Positions 19,039 to 28,765 of a stretch of 64,000 nt of DNA are shown one piece after another. The stretch's first letter is position 1; each line of letters starts with the position of its first letter. The notes under the pieces were generated by a model. The model did not search any database and was not told the DNA's origin. It saw only the letters and a list, made by a program, of their open reading frames with translations. Source of the stretch: Acidobacteriota bacterium (GTDB lineage: Bacteria > Acidobacteriota > Terriglobia > Acidiferrales > UBA7541); contig JAMCWK010000026.1 of the NCBI GenBank assembly GCA_023481105.1, positions 7,400-71,399 on the forward strand, given 5' to 3'. The translations under genes and the position numbers were made by a program.

Positions 19039-20622
19039 ATGAATCTGCCTCTGCGCTGGCGCCTGCTTGCCGCTTGCGGTTCGGGGATCCTGCTTCCATT
19101 CGCGTTTGCCCCGCATAACGCGCGCTTGCTGCCTTGCCTCGGGCTCGTTCTACTTTTCCAACCGCTGCTGGGTGCATCGCCGCGAGTGGCGGCGGCGTGC
19201 GGGCTGCTGCATGGATTCTTTTTCTATTGTTTGTCCGTGCGCTGGATTTACAGCGTCATGCATGAGCACGGGGGACTCTCCCCGATTTCTGCCGCGGGCG
19301 TGCTGGTGGCGTTCGTTCTGTACCTGTCAATTTTTCCAGTCATGTTTTCACTGTTGCTTGCATTCTTGAGCCGGCGAAGCGTGACCCTTGCGTGCGTGGC
19401 CGCGCCGTTTCTGTGGGTGGCAGTGGAATATGGCCGGACGCACGCGCCGATTCTCGGATTTCAGTGGAACCAGCTCGGGTATTCCCTGTGGTACCACCTC
19501 GGGCTGCTACAGATAGTGACGCTGACAGGAATCTACGGACTTACGTTTGTGCTGGCCGGGTACAACGCGCTGCTCACGTGGGCGCTGGCGCAGAAATCGC
19601 GCCTGGCGCTGACGATTTGGTTTCTGTGCACGCTGGCCATCCTTGGTAGCGAGAAAATCCCTGAGCGTTTTGTTCCACAAGAGCGTGCAGCGCGTGCCGC
19701 GGTGTTGGTGCAGACGAATTTTCCCGAGGCGCCATCCTATCCCGTGGATTGGATGGAACAGCACGCCAGAGAAATGGACGAGCTCGAGCGCTTGAGCGTT
19801 GACGCGGGAAAGAATTCCGACTTGATTATCTGGCCGGAAGTGCCCGCGCCGTTCTACTTTGTGGACCCGAAATTCACCGTGCGCGCACAGAAAATTGCGC
19901 GCGATGCGGGCACGCCTTTTCTCGTCGGCGTGGTGGAGTGGCGGCCCGGGCCGGACAAGCGCATGCTGCCGTACAACAGCGCGGTGATGCTGGACCCGGC
20001 GGGGAAGCGCGTGTTTCAGTATGATAAGATTCATCTGGTGCCGTTTGGCGAGTACGTGCCGTTGCGGAGATTGTTGACGTTTGCTTCGCAACTGACCGCG
20101 GAAGTGGGCGGCTACCAGGCCGGCAAGCAGTACAGCACGGGCGAGCTTCCCGACAAGCCCGCGCCGTGGGAATTTCGCGAGCCCGGGCCACCGCACAAGT
20201 TCGGCGTGTTCATCTGCTTCGAAGCGGTCTTTCCGAGCTTGGTGCGTCAATTCACGGTGGGCGGGGCGGAGCTGCTCATCAATATTTCGAATGATGGGTG
20301 GTACGGGCGCTCGGCCGCGCCGGATCAGCACTTGGCCATGGCCCGCGTACGCGCCGTCGAAAATCGGCGCTGGCTGCTGCGCGCGACGAACAACGGTTAC
20401 ACGGCGGCCATTGATCCGTACGGCAGGGAAGTGGCGCGGCTTGATGCGGATATCCGCGGGGTGTTGCGCGCGCCATTCAGTTTTCGCAAGGACCAGACAT
20501 TGTATGCGCGGTGGGGCGATTGGTTTGCGTGGCTGTGCGTAATTGCTTCATTAGGTTTTATTGTTGGTGCGAGACTTGCTTTGTCCAAGGGCGCGGCAAG
20601 CGATGCCTCAACGAAGGGATAG
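19039..20622 (+). CDS. lnt: apolipoprotein N-acyltransferase
   Basis: PHNARLLPCLGLVLLFQPLLG...IWPEVPAPFYF...LVPFGEYVPLR...NISNDGWYGRSAAPDQHLAMARVRAVENRRWLLRATNNG. Confidence 0.93.
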   Translation: MNLPLRWRLLAACGSGILLPFAFAPHNARLLPCLGLVLLFQPLLGASPRVAAACGLLHGFFFYCLSVRWIYSVMHEHGGLSPISAAGVLVAFVLYLSIFPVMFSLLLAFLSRRSVTLACVAAPFLWVAVEYGRTHAPILGFQWNQLGYSLWYHLGLLQIVTLTGIYGLTFVLAGYNALLTWALAQKSRLALTIWFLCTLAILGSEKIPERFVPQERAARAAVLVQTNFPEAPSYPVDWMEQHAREMDELERLSVDAGKNSDLIIWPEVPAPFYFVDPKFTVRAQKIARDAGTPFLVGVVEWRPGPDKRMLPYNSAVMLDPAGKRVFQYDKIHLVPFGEYVPLRRLLTFASQLTAEVGGYQAGKQYSTGELPDKPAPWEFREPGPPHKFGVFICFEAVFPSLVRQFTVGGAELLINISNDGWYGRSAAPDQHLAMARVRAVENRRWLLRATNNGYTAAIDPYGREVARLDADIRGVLRAPFSFRKDQTLYARWGDWFAWLCVIASLGFIVGARLALSKGAASDASTKG

Positions 20623-20628
20623 CAACCA

Positions 20629-21778
20629 GTGATTCTTGAAGACCTGCAACACCGATACGAGCAGTTGAAGCCCCGCCTGGAGCTGGTGCGGAGTTTTCTT
20701 TGACGTTGCCCGCCATCGTGAACTGCTGACCCGCCTCGAAGAAAAAACCAGCCGGCCGGATTTCTGGCAGGACCAGGAAAAAGCGCAAAAGACGCTCCAG
20801 GAGCGCAAGCAGTCCGAGGAGCGCGTGAACGCAGACGCGGAGCTGACGCGGCGCCGCGGGGAAATTGAAGCGTTTCTCGAACTGGCGCAGGAAGAAACGA
20901 ATGTGTCCGCGCGCGAAGAATTGCTGGCCGGGCTGGCGAAGGAACTCGACGGGACGGAAACCTACATCTCCGAGCAGGAGACGAAAACGCTGCTCTCCGG
21001 TGAAACCGACGCGCTCTACGCCATCATGACCATCAAGCCCGGCGCGGGCGGCACGGAGTCGCAAGACTGGGCGGAAATTCTGCTGCGCATGTACCTGCGC
21101 TGGGCGGAACGCAAGGGTTTTCGCGCGACGGTGATGGACTCAACCCCGGGCGAAGAGGCGGGCCTGAAGTCTGCGACGGTGCGCTTTGAAGGCGAAAACG
21201 CCTACGGCCTGCTGGCCGGAGAGAGCGGCGTGCACCGGTTGGTGCGCATTTCGCCGTTCGACCAGGCGGCGCGGCGGCACACGTCGTTCGCGTCCGTGTT
21301 TGTGATTCCGGAAATTGACGACAGCATCGAAATTGACATCAAGCCGGATGAAATCCGCATGGACACGTTTCGCGCGGGCGGCGCGGGCGGACAGAACGTC
21401 AACAAGGTTGAAACCGCGGTGCGCTACACGCATCTGCCCAGCGGCATCGTGGTGCAGTGCCAGACCGAGCGCAGCCAGCACAAGAATCGCGAGCTGGCTA
21501 TGAAACTGCTGAGGTCGCGGCTCTACGAGTACGAACTGGAAAAACGCAAGGCGAAGTCCAACAAGCTCGACGAGCAGAAGCTGGACATCAGCTTCGGCAG
21601 CCAGATCCGCTCCTACGTCATGCAGCCGTACCGGATGATTAAGGATTTGCGCACGCGGTTCGAGGTGGGCGACGTGGACCGCGTGCTGGACGGCGACCTC
21701 GACCCATTCATTCGAGCCTACTTGATGGCCAAGCGGACGGGGACGGTGGCGGCGCCTATCGAAGCCGAGGAAGAGTAG
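20629..21778 (+). CDS. prfB: peptide chain release factor 2, programmed +1 frameshift: join(20629..20700,20702..21778)
   Basis: GTG start, 24 codons to CTT TGA C at 20698-20704; +1 shift gives ...[48 protein letters not shown] joined to the 317-aa ORF with [22 protein letters not shown] before GTG. Confidence 0.93.
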
Positions 21779-21880
21779 GGGACCTGGCAAGTCCCTAAGC
21801 CTCAGAAGCCCGTCCTGCGAGCGTTTCACCCCTCGAAAACGGCCCTTCACTGCGCCAATAAAGCGTTTCAGGCGAATGCG

Positions 21881-21909
21881 TTGACAGCTCTTTGAGCGCA
21901 TGCTAACCT
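21881..21909 (+). promoter_or_regulatory. sigma70-like promoter upstream of metK
   Basis: TTGACA-N17-TAACCT. Confidence 0.6.
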
Positions 21910-21985
21910 CGCTTTTTTGAAATTCCCGCCATTGGGGCGACTGTGAGCCCGCGGGCCGCTCTGCAAATCCATGTAGGAGACTGTT

Positions 21986-23167
21986 TTGGCACCTGACAAC
22001 CGCAACTTCCTATTCACCTCGGAGTCTGTTACCGAGGGCCACCCCGACAAGATTGCTGACCAAATTTCCGACGCCGTGCTCGACGGAGTCCTCTCCCAGG
22101 ACGCCAACGGGCGCGTGGCCTGCGAAACGCTGGTTACCACCGGACTGGTGGTGGTGGCCGGCGAGATTACCACCAGCGCCTACGTGGATTTTTCCGACGT
22201 GGCGCGCAGCGTGGTGCGCGATGTCGGCTACACCCGCGCCAAATTCGGCTTCGATGCCGACACCTGCGCGGTGATTTCCTCCATCAAGAAGCAGTCCGGC
22301 GACATCGCCCTCGGTGTGGACACCGGCGGCGCTGGCGACCAGGGATTGATGTTCGGCTTCGCGTGCGACGAGACCGACGAGCTGATGCCCATGCCCATTT
22401 TCCTTGCGCACAAGCTCTGCCGACGTCTCTCGGAAGTGCGCAAGAGCGGCATGGTGGATTTCCTGCGGCCCGACGGCAAGACGCAGGTCACGGTCGAATA
22501 TGCTAACGGCCGGCCGCGGCGGGTGGATTGCGTAGTCGTCTCCACGCAGCACAGCGACACGGTTTCCAACCGCGACCTCCACGAAACGGTGAAGAACGAA
22601 GTGATTCAGCACGTCATCCCCCCGGCGATGATGGACAAGAACACGCGCTTCCACATCAACCCTACCGGCCGCTTCGTTGTCGGCGGGCCGATGGGCGACG
22701 CCGGGCTCACTGGAAGAAAAATTATCGTGGACACCTACGGCGGCTACAGCCGTCACGGTGGCGGAGCGTTCAGCGGCAAAGACCCGACCAAGGTGGACCG
22801 CAGCGCAAGCTACATGGCGCGCTATATCGCCAAGAACCTGGTGGCTGCCGGCGTGGCCAGCAAAGTGGAAGTGCAACTGGCGTACGCCATCGGCGTCGCC
22901 GAGCCGGTCAGCGTGATGGCCGACACGTTCGGCACCGGCCTGATCCCCGACGAGAAGCTGACGGACATCATCCGCGCGAATTTCTCGTTGACGCCGCGCG
23001 GCATCATCGAAACGCTCAATCTTCGCCGGCCCATCTACCGCCAAACCGCCGCGTACGGGCACTTCGGCCGCCCCGAGCCTGGGTTTACGTGGGAGCGGTC
23101 GGACAAGGCCGAAGCCATCCGCAAGGAAGTGGGTTCCCGCGGCGCCGTGGTCGCGGCCCGCAGCTAA
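21986..23167 (+). CDS. metK: S-adenosylmethionine synthetase
   Basis: TTG start preceded by [32 protein letters not shown]. Confidence 0.97.
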   Translation: MAPDNRNFLFTSESVTEGHPDKIADQISDAVLDGVLSQDANGRVACETLVTTGLVVVAGEITTSAYVDFSDVARSVVRDVGYTRAKFGFDADTCAVISSIKKQSGDIALGVDTGGAGDQGLMFGFACDETDELMPMPIFLAHKLCRRLSEVRKSGMVDFLRPDGKTQVTVEYANGRPRRVDCVVVSTQHSDTVSNRDLHETVKNEVIQHVIPPAMMDKNTRFHINPTGRFVVGGPMGDAGLTGRKIIVDTYGGYSRHGGGAFSGKDPTKVDRSASYMARYIAKNLVAAGVASKVEVQLAYAIGVAEPVSVMADTFGTGLIPDEKLTDIIRANFSLTPRGIIETLNLRRPIYRQTAAYGHFGRPEPGFTWERSDKAEAIRKEVGSRGAVVAARS

Positions 23168-23184
23168 GAGACTCATTTATTTGA

Positions 23185-24489
<1,305 letters not shown>

Positions 24490-24503
24490 AAAGTCGTCCG
24501 TGG

Positions 24504-24524
24504 TCAGTTTTCAGTTGTCAGTAG
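24504..24524. repeat. heptamer tandem repeat after ahcY
   Basis: TCAGTTT TCAGTTG TCAGTAG. Confidence 0.75.
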
Positions 24525-24546
24525 GGGCGACCGCAGGTCGCCCCTA
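24522..24546. repeat. perfect hairpin palindromic element between ahcY and tldD
   Basis: TAGGGGCGACC-GCA-GGTCGCCCCTA, 11-bp stem, directly after heptamer repeats. Confidence 0.85.
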
Positions 24547-24619
24547 TGTTTTTGTCTGCGAACTTCTGCGGACTCTGCACTTCGGTACTGAAACTGATTT
24601 CTGATATTCTGTCTCGCCC

Positions 24620-26083
24620 ATGAATCAGGAACTTGCCAATCACGCGCTCAACACCGCCAAACTGCGGGGAGCGACGTACGCCGACCTGCGTGTGATGGAC
24701 ATCCGCCAGCGCGAACTCTCCACAAAAAACGGGGAAGTGGGCACCTGCGGTGAAAGCGAATCGTTCGGCATCGGCATCCGCGTGATTGCCGGCGGCGCGT
24801 GGGGATTCGCGTCCACGGATCGGCTGACGAAGGAAGGCGTGCAGGCGTGCGCGGCGCAAGCGGTGGCGATTGCCAAAGCGTCAGCGCTGGCGAAAACGCA
24901 CGCGATTGAATTGGTCCCCGAAGACGCGTACGTGGACGCGTGGCAGAACCCGTACATCAAAGAGCCTTTCCAGATTCCAATGGAGCGGCAGCTCGCGCTT
25001 CTGAAAGCTGCGGACGACGAGATGCGCAAGGTGAAGGGCATCACGCTCACGGAAACGGGCATGGTGTTTCGCCGCATCGAGCAACTCTTCGCGTCGTCGG
25101 CAGGGTCGCGCATTCATCAGGTAAAGATGCAGTCGGGCGCGGGCATCGTCGCGTACAGTTTCCGGAACAACGAATTGCAAAAGCGCTCCTATCCGGCCAG
25201 CTTCGGAGGGCAGCACGCGTTACAGGGCTATGAAATGGTAGAGGCCATGGACCTGGCCGGAAATGCGCGGCGCGGCGGCAGATGCGCGGTGGCGCTGCAC
25301 AGCGCTGCGCAGTGTCCAGAAGGCGTGAGGACAATCATTCTCGAAAGCTCGCAGCTCGGATTGCAGGTGCACGAATCCGTCGGGCATCCCATCGAACTGG
25401 ACCGCGTGCTGGGCATGGAAGCGAACATGGCGGGCACAAGTTTTCTGACCACGGACAAGCTGCGCAAACTGCGTTATGCCGCGGACATCGTCAGCGTGGT
25501 CGCCGACGCGCGGCTGGAGCACGGGCCGGGACTGGGCACGTTTGGCTACGACGACGAAGGCGTGCCGGGGCAGTGCACAAACATCATTACCAGCGGCCTC
25601 TTCACCGGGTATCTGACGAGCCGCGACACCGCGGCGATGATTGGCGAACGGCGCTCCGGCGGCACGGTCCGCGGGGAAAGCTGGAACCGGCTGCCGATGA
25701 TCCGCATGACCAACATCAGCCTGCTGCCGGGTACGTGGAAATACGAAGACCTTCTCGCCGATACCGACGATGCGATTCTGATGGAGACGAATCGCTCTTG
25801 GTCCATTGACGACAAGCGCTACCATTTCCAATTTTCCACGGAAATCGGCTGGGAAATTCGCGGCGGCCAAAAGGTGCGCATGCTGAAAAATCCCAGCTAC
25901 AGTGGCATCACCACGGAGTTTTGGAATTCGTGCGATGCCATTTGCTCGCGCGATTACTGGACGCTGTGGGGCACGCCCAACTGCGGCAAAGGCCAGCCCA
26001 TGCAGACCATGGGTACCGGCCACGGCGCGAGCCCGTCGCGGTTCCGTAATGTGAAAGTTGGTATGGCATTCAAGAAAGATTAG
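24620..26083 (+). CDS. tldD: TldD/PmbA-family metalloprotease subunit (TldD-like)
   Basis: LRVMDIRQRELSTKNGEVG...LGLQVHESVGHPIELDRVLGME...GRVRGE-type region SGGTVRGESWNRLPMIRMTNI; contains HExxxH. Confidence 0.88.
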   Translation: MNQELANHALNTAKLRGATYADLRVMDIRQRELSTKNGEVGTCGESESFGIGIRVIAGGAWGFASTDRLTKEGVQACAAQAVAIAKASALAKTHAIELVPEDAYVDAWQNPYIKEPFQIPMERQLALLKAADDEMRKVKGITLTETGMVFRRIEQLFASSAGSRIHQVKMQSGAGIVAYSFRNNELQKRSYPASFGGQHALQGYEMVEAMDLAGNARRGGRCAVALHSAAQCPEGVRTIILESSQLGLQVHESVGHPIELDRVLGMEANMAGTSFLTTDKLRKLRYAADIVSVVADARLEHGPGLGTFGYDDEGVPGQCTNIITSGLFTGYLTSRDTAAMIGERRSGGTVRGESWNRLPMIRMTNISLLPGTWKYEDLLADTDDAILMETNRSWSIDDKRYHFQFSTEIGWEIRGGQKVRMLKNPSYSGITTEFWNSCDAICSRDYWTLWGTPNCGKGQPMQTMGTGHGASPSRFRNVKVGMAFKKD

Positions 26084-26128
26084 CCGCTTCTAGGTCGCGG
26101 GCGGACGTCGGCACAGAGTCACAGAGGA

Positions 26129-27520
26129 ATGAAACTAAGACGGCACAAATCGAGGCGATCGAATAAGGAGGAAGCGGCGACACGGCTGCGTTCGTTTGGC
26201 GAACTGCGGCGGATTGCGGACAGAATTCTACGGCTGAGCGATGCAGACGAAACGGAAATCACGATTGATGCGGGCGCGGACGCTCTGACGCGGTTTGCGA
26301 ACAACACGATTCACCAGCACGTAGCCGAAGAGTTTTTGACCATTTCCGTGCGCACGGTGCTCGATGGGCGCACTGCGCGCGCGACCACGAACAAGACGGA
26401 TGAGGAATCGTTGCGGCGCGTAGTGGCGGCCTCCACGCGGATTGCGCGGTCGCAACCGAAGTCTCCCGGCCTGCTGCCGATGCCGGGCGCGCAGAAGTAC
26501 GAGAAGGTGAAACGGTGGTGCGAAGCGACCGCCACGGCTACACCACGCGAGCGCGCCAGCGCAGTCGCGCGCATCTGCCGCCGCGCCGCACACGAGAAGC
26601 AGACCGCTGCGGGCACGTACTCCTCCGGAGCAGCCCGCATGTTGCTGACGAATTCCAAAGGGCTGATTGCTACCTACGAACAGACGCGCGCGGAATTTTC
26701 CATCACGGTGATGGAAGAAAAATCCTCCGGCTGGGCCAAGGCCAGCGCCGCGGACATTCGCACGCTTGATGTGGACGCGCTGGCCGCGCGCGCTTCGCAG
26801 AAGGCCGCAGCGTCGCGTGCGCCGCGCGAACTTGCGCCGGGACGCTACACGGCCATTCTTGAGCCTGCCGCCGCGCTGGATATGGTCGGCTACCTTTTTT
26901 ACGACTTTGCGGGAACTGCAGTGCAGGACCGCCGATCGTGCTTCAACGATCGGCTGGGCAAGAAAGTTCTTGGCGACAACATCACCATGTGGGACGACGT
27001 GACACACGAAGGCCAACTTGGCGCGCCGTTTGACGGGGAAGGAATGCCGCGGCAAAAAGTTTTGCTGGTGGACCGCGGTGTTCCGCGCAATTTGGTTTAT
27101 TCGCGCGCAACTGCGAAAAAAATGAAAACCAGACCCACGGGGCACGGGCTATCGCTGCCCAACGAATGGGGCGAAGCGCCACTAAACCTGGTGCTGGAAG
27201 GCGGCAAGTCGTCGCTGGACGAAATGATTTCCTCCACGGAGCGCGGCATCCTCGTGACGCGGCTGTGGTACATCCGCGAAGTGGACCCGTACGAAAAAGT
27301 GATGACCGGCATGACGCGCGACGGCACATTTCTGGTCGAGAACGGACGCATCGTGGGCGGCATCCGCAACTTCCGCTTCAACCAGAGCGTGCTTGAGCTG
27401 CTGGCCAATGCGGATGCCCTCGGCCCTGCCGCGCGCGCCAGTGGCGAAGAAGCGTCCGACATGGTCATCCCCGCGATGCGCGTGCAGAATTTTCATTTCA
27501 CGGAAGTCACAAAGTTTTGA
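26129..27520 (+). CDS. TldE/PmbA-family protein
   Basis: Paired with the TldD-like gene; DADETEITIDAGADALTRFANNTIHQHVAEE...FLVENGRIVGGIRNFRFNQSVLELL. Confidence 0.85.
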   Translation: MKLRRHKSRRSNKEEAATRLRSFGELRRIADRILRLSDADETEITIDAGADALTRFANNTIHQHVAEEFLTISVRTVLDGRTARATTNKTDEESLRRVVAASTRIARSQPKSPGLLPMPGAQKYEKVKRWCEATATATPRERASAVARICRRAAHEKQTAAGTYSSGAARMLLTNSKGLIATYEQTRAEFSITVMEEKSSGWAKASAADIRTLDVDALAARASQKAAASRAPRELAPGRYTAILEPAAALDMVGYLFYDFAGTAVQDRRSCFNDRLGKKVLGDNITMWDDVTHEGQLGAPFDGEGMPRQKVLLVDRGVPRNLVYSRATAKKMKTRPTGHGLSLPNEWGEAPLNLVLEGGKSSLDEMISSTERGILVTRLWYIREVDPYEKVMTGMTRDGTFLVENGRIVGGIRNFRFNQSVLELLANADALGPAARASGEEASDMVIPAMRVQNFHFTEVTKF

Positions 27521-27597
27521 ATACTGGTTGCCGGGCGAACCTCCAGGGCGGAGCCTGGGGGCTCGGCACGGGGAGCCTTGTTCAGGAGGAGCGAACA

Positions 27598-27822
27598 ATG
27601 AAAGCGAGGCTGATTGCCGGAATTGTGCTGGTTCTTCTCGGGGCGGCGGCTTTGTATTATCGCGGAATCCCTTACACGAAAAAAGAGGACGTGCTGAAAA
27701 TTGGCACGGTGAAGGCGCAAGTGCAGACTAGAGAAACTTATGAGATTCACCCTGCGATTAGCGGGCTGGTGCTTGCGGGCGGAATCGTGCTGGTGGTTTT
27801 CGCCCTTCGCAAGAAATCCTGA
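27598..27822 (+). CDS. DUF3185-like small membrane protein
   Basis: MKARLIAGIVLVLLGAAALYYRGIPYTKKEDVLKIGTVKAQVQTRETYEIHPAISGLVLAGGIVLVVFALRKKS; AGGAGG upstream. Confidence 0.7.
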   Translation: MKARLIAGIVLVLLGAAALYYRGIPYTKKEDVLKIGTVKAQVQTRETYEIHPAISGLVLAGGIVLVVFALRKKS

Positions 27823-27840
27823 ACGCGGCCGCCCCACAAA

Positions 27841-28623
27841 TTACTTCGTGAATTCCAGGCTGGCGATGGTGCGCGCAATCACATTTTCCTGAATCTGTAT
27901 GAGGTCGGAGTTGGCATACGTCATTCCGATGAGCGTGAAGACATCCTTTTCGCGCACGAAAGTCAGCAGGGTGACCGACCAGTCGTGCTCTTCCACGGTT
28001 CCGCGGAAGCGCTTTTCGAGCGCCGGCAGGCCCGCCACGGTCGAGCGGCGGTCACCCATCGCGCGGTAGTTCTCGTACAGCTCGCGCAGGCGCTTTTCTG
28101 TGGCCGCGGCGTGCTGCTCGACGGATCTTTGCAGCGGCTCACGGCCGACGATGAAGAGAGTGGTCTGGTCATCCGTGCCCATGGCCACAATAGCCGTGGG
28201 CAGCGTCTTGCGCGCGCCCTCGATCACGCTCCAGCTCGGCGGCTTGTAGAGACGGAAGCTGTAGGTCAGGTTGGTGTAGCGCGTGCCTTCGACTTCCTCG
28301 CGCATCGGCGCTTCGACGACTTTGGCTGCTGGCGCGGCAGCCGGCGGATTCGCTTTGACGGGAGGCGGCGGAGGAGCTTTGGCCTCCGCAGCCGCGGGCT
28401 TCTTCGCGTCTGCCTTCACATCGGAAACAACGATGGACGCGACTTTGTCTTTTTTCACCAGCGCGAAGCCGTAACTAGTTTCGACTTTGAAGGAGTCGCC
28501 TTCGAAGCCCACAATGTTGCCGACGATTTTCGTGCCGTCCTTCAGCTTCAGTTCATCGGCAGACACCCCTCGCGGGGATGCCACCAAGAACAAACTTGTC
28601 AGGCAGAGAAGCGCGCGCTTCAT
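27841..28623 (-). CDS. secreted protein, hypothetical
   Basis: Signal peptide MKRALLCLTSLFLVASPRGVSADELKLKDGTKIVGNIVGFEGDSFKVET; Ala/Pro/Lys-rich linker. Confidence 0.7.
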   Translation of the reverse strand: MKRALLCLTSLFLVASPRGVSADELKLKDGTKIVGNIVGFEGDSFKVETSYGFALVKKDKVASIVVSDVKADAKKPAAAEAKAPPPPPVKANPPAAAPAAKVVEAPMREEVEGTRYTNLTYSFRLYKPPSWSVIEGARKTLPTAIVAMGTDDQTTLFIVGREPLQRSVEQHAAATEKRLRELYENYRAMGDRRSTVAGLPALEKRFRGTVEEHDWSVTLLTFVREKDVFTLIGMTYANSDLIQIQENVIARTIASLEFTK

Positions 28624-28687
28624 TGAGGCGAGTATGGCACTGGCGGAGGATGGCGGCAAGCAGCGTGGTTCGTAAGTGGAAACACGG

Positions 28688-28722
28688 AAATCGAAAAGCG
28701 AAAAGCGAAAATCGGAAAGTGG
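28688..28722. repeat. heptamer tandem repeat between dnaE2 and the secreted protein gene
   Basis: AAATCGA AAAGCGA AAAGCGA AAATCGG AAAGTGG. Confidence 0.85.
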
Positions 28723-28765
28723 GCAGGGCCGTTCGGATTCGCTCACGAGCAGCTGACGCCCGCCC

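Noticed and set aside
17371-19116. 581-aa minus-strand ORF opposite slipin and SPOR genes
   Set aside because: His/Arg-rich shadow ORF with no recognisable domain; the plus-strand genes are clear.
20629-20703. prfB as a pseudogene because of the early in-frame TGA
   Set aside because: CTT TGA C with upstream SD-like GGAG is the known programmed frameshift site.
21910-21985. SAM riboswitch in the metK leader
   Set aside because: I could not fit the leader to a known SAM riboswitch core; a covariance-model search would be needed.
24522-24546. Rho-independent terminator for ahcY
   Set aside because: Stem is strong but the following sequence TGTTTTTGTC is only weakly U-rich and the element matches the palindrome class seen inside genes; terminator function is possible but not the best explanation.
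28688-28722. CRISPR-like array
   Set aside because: Units are 7 nt with no spacers; these are short tandem repeats.
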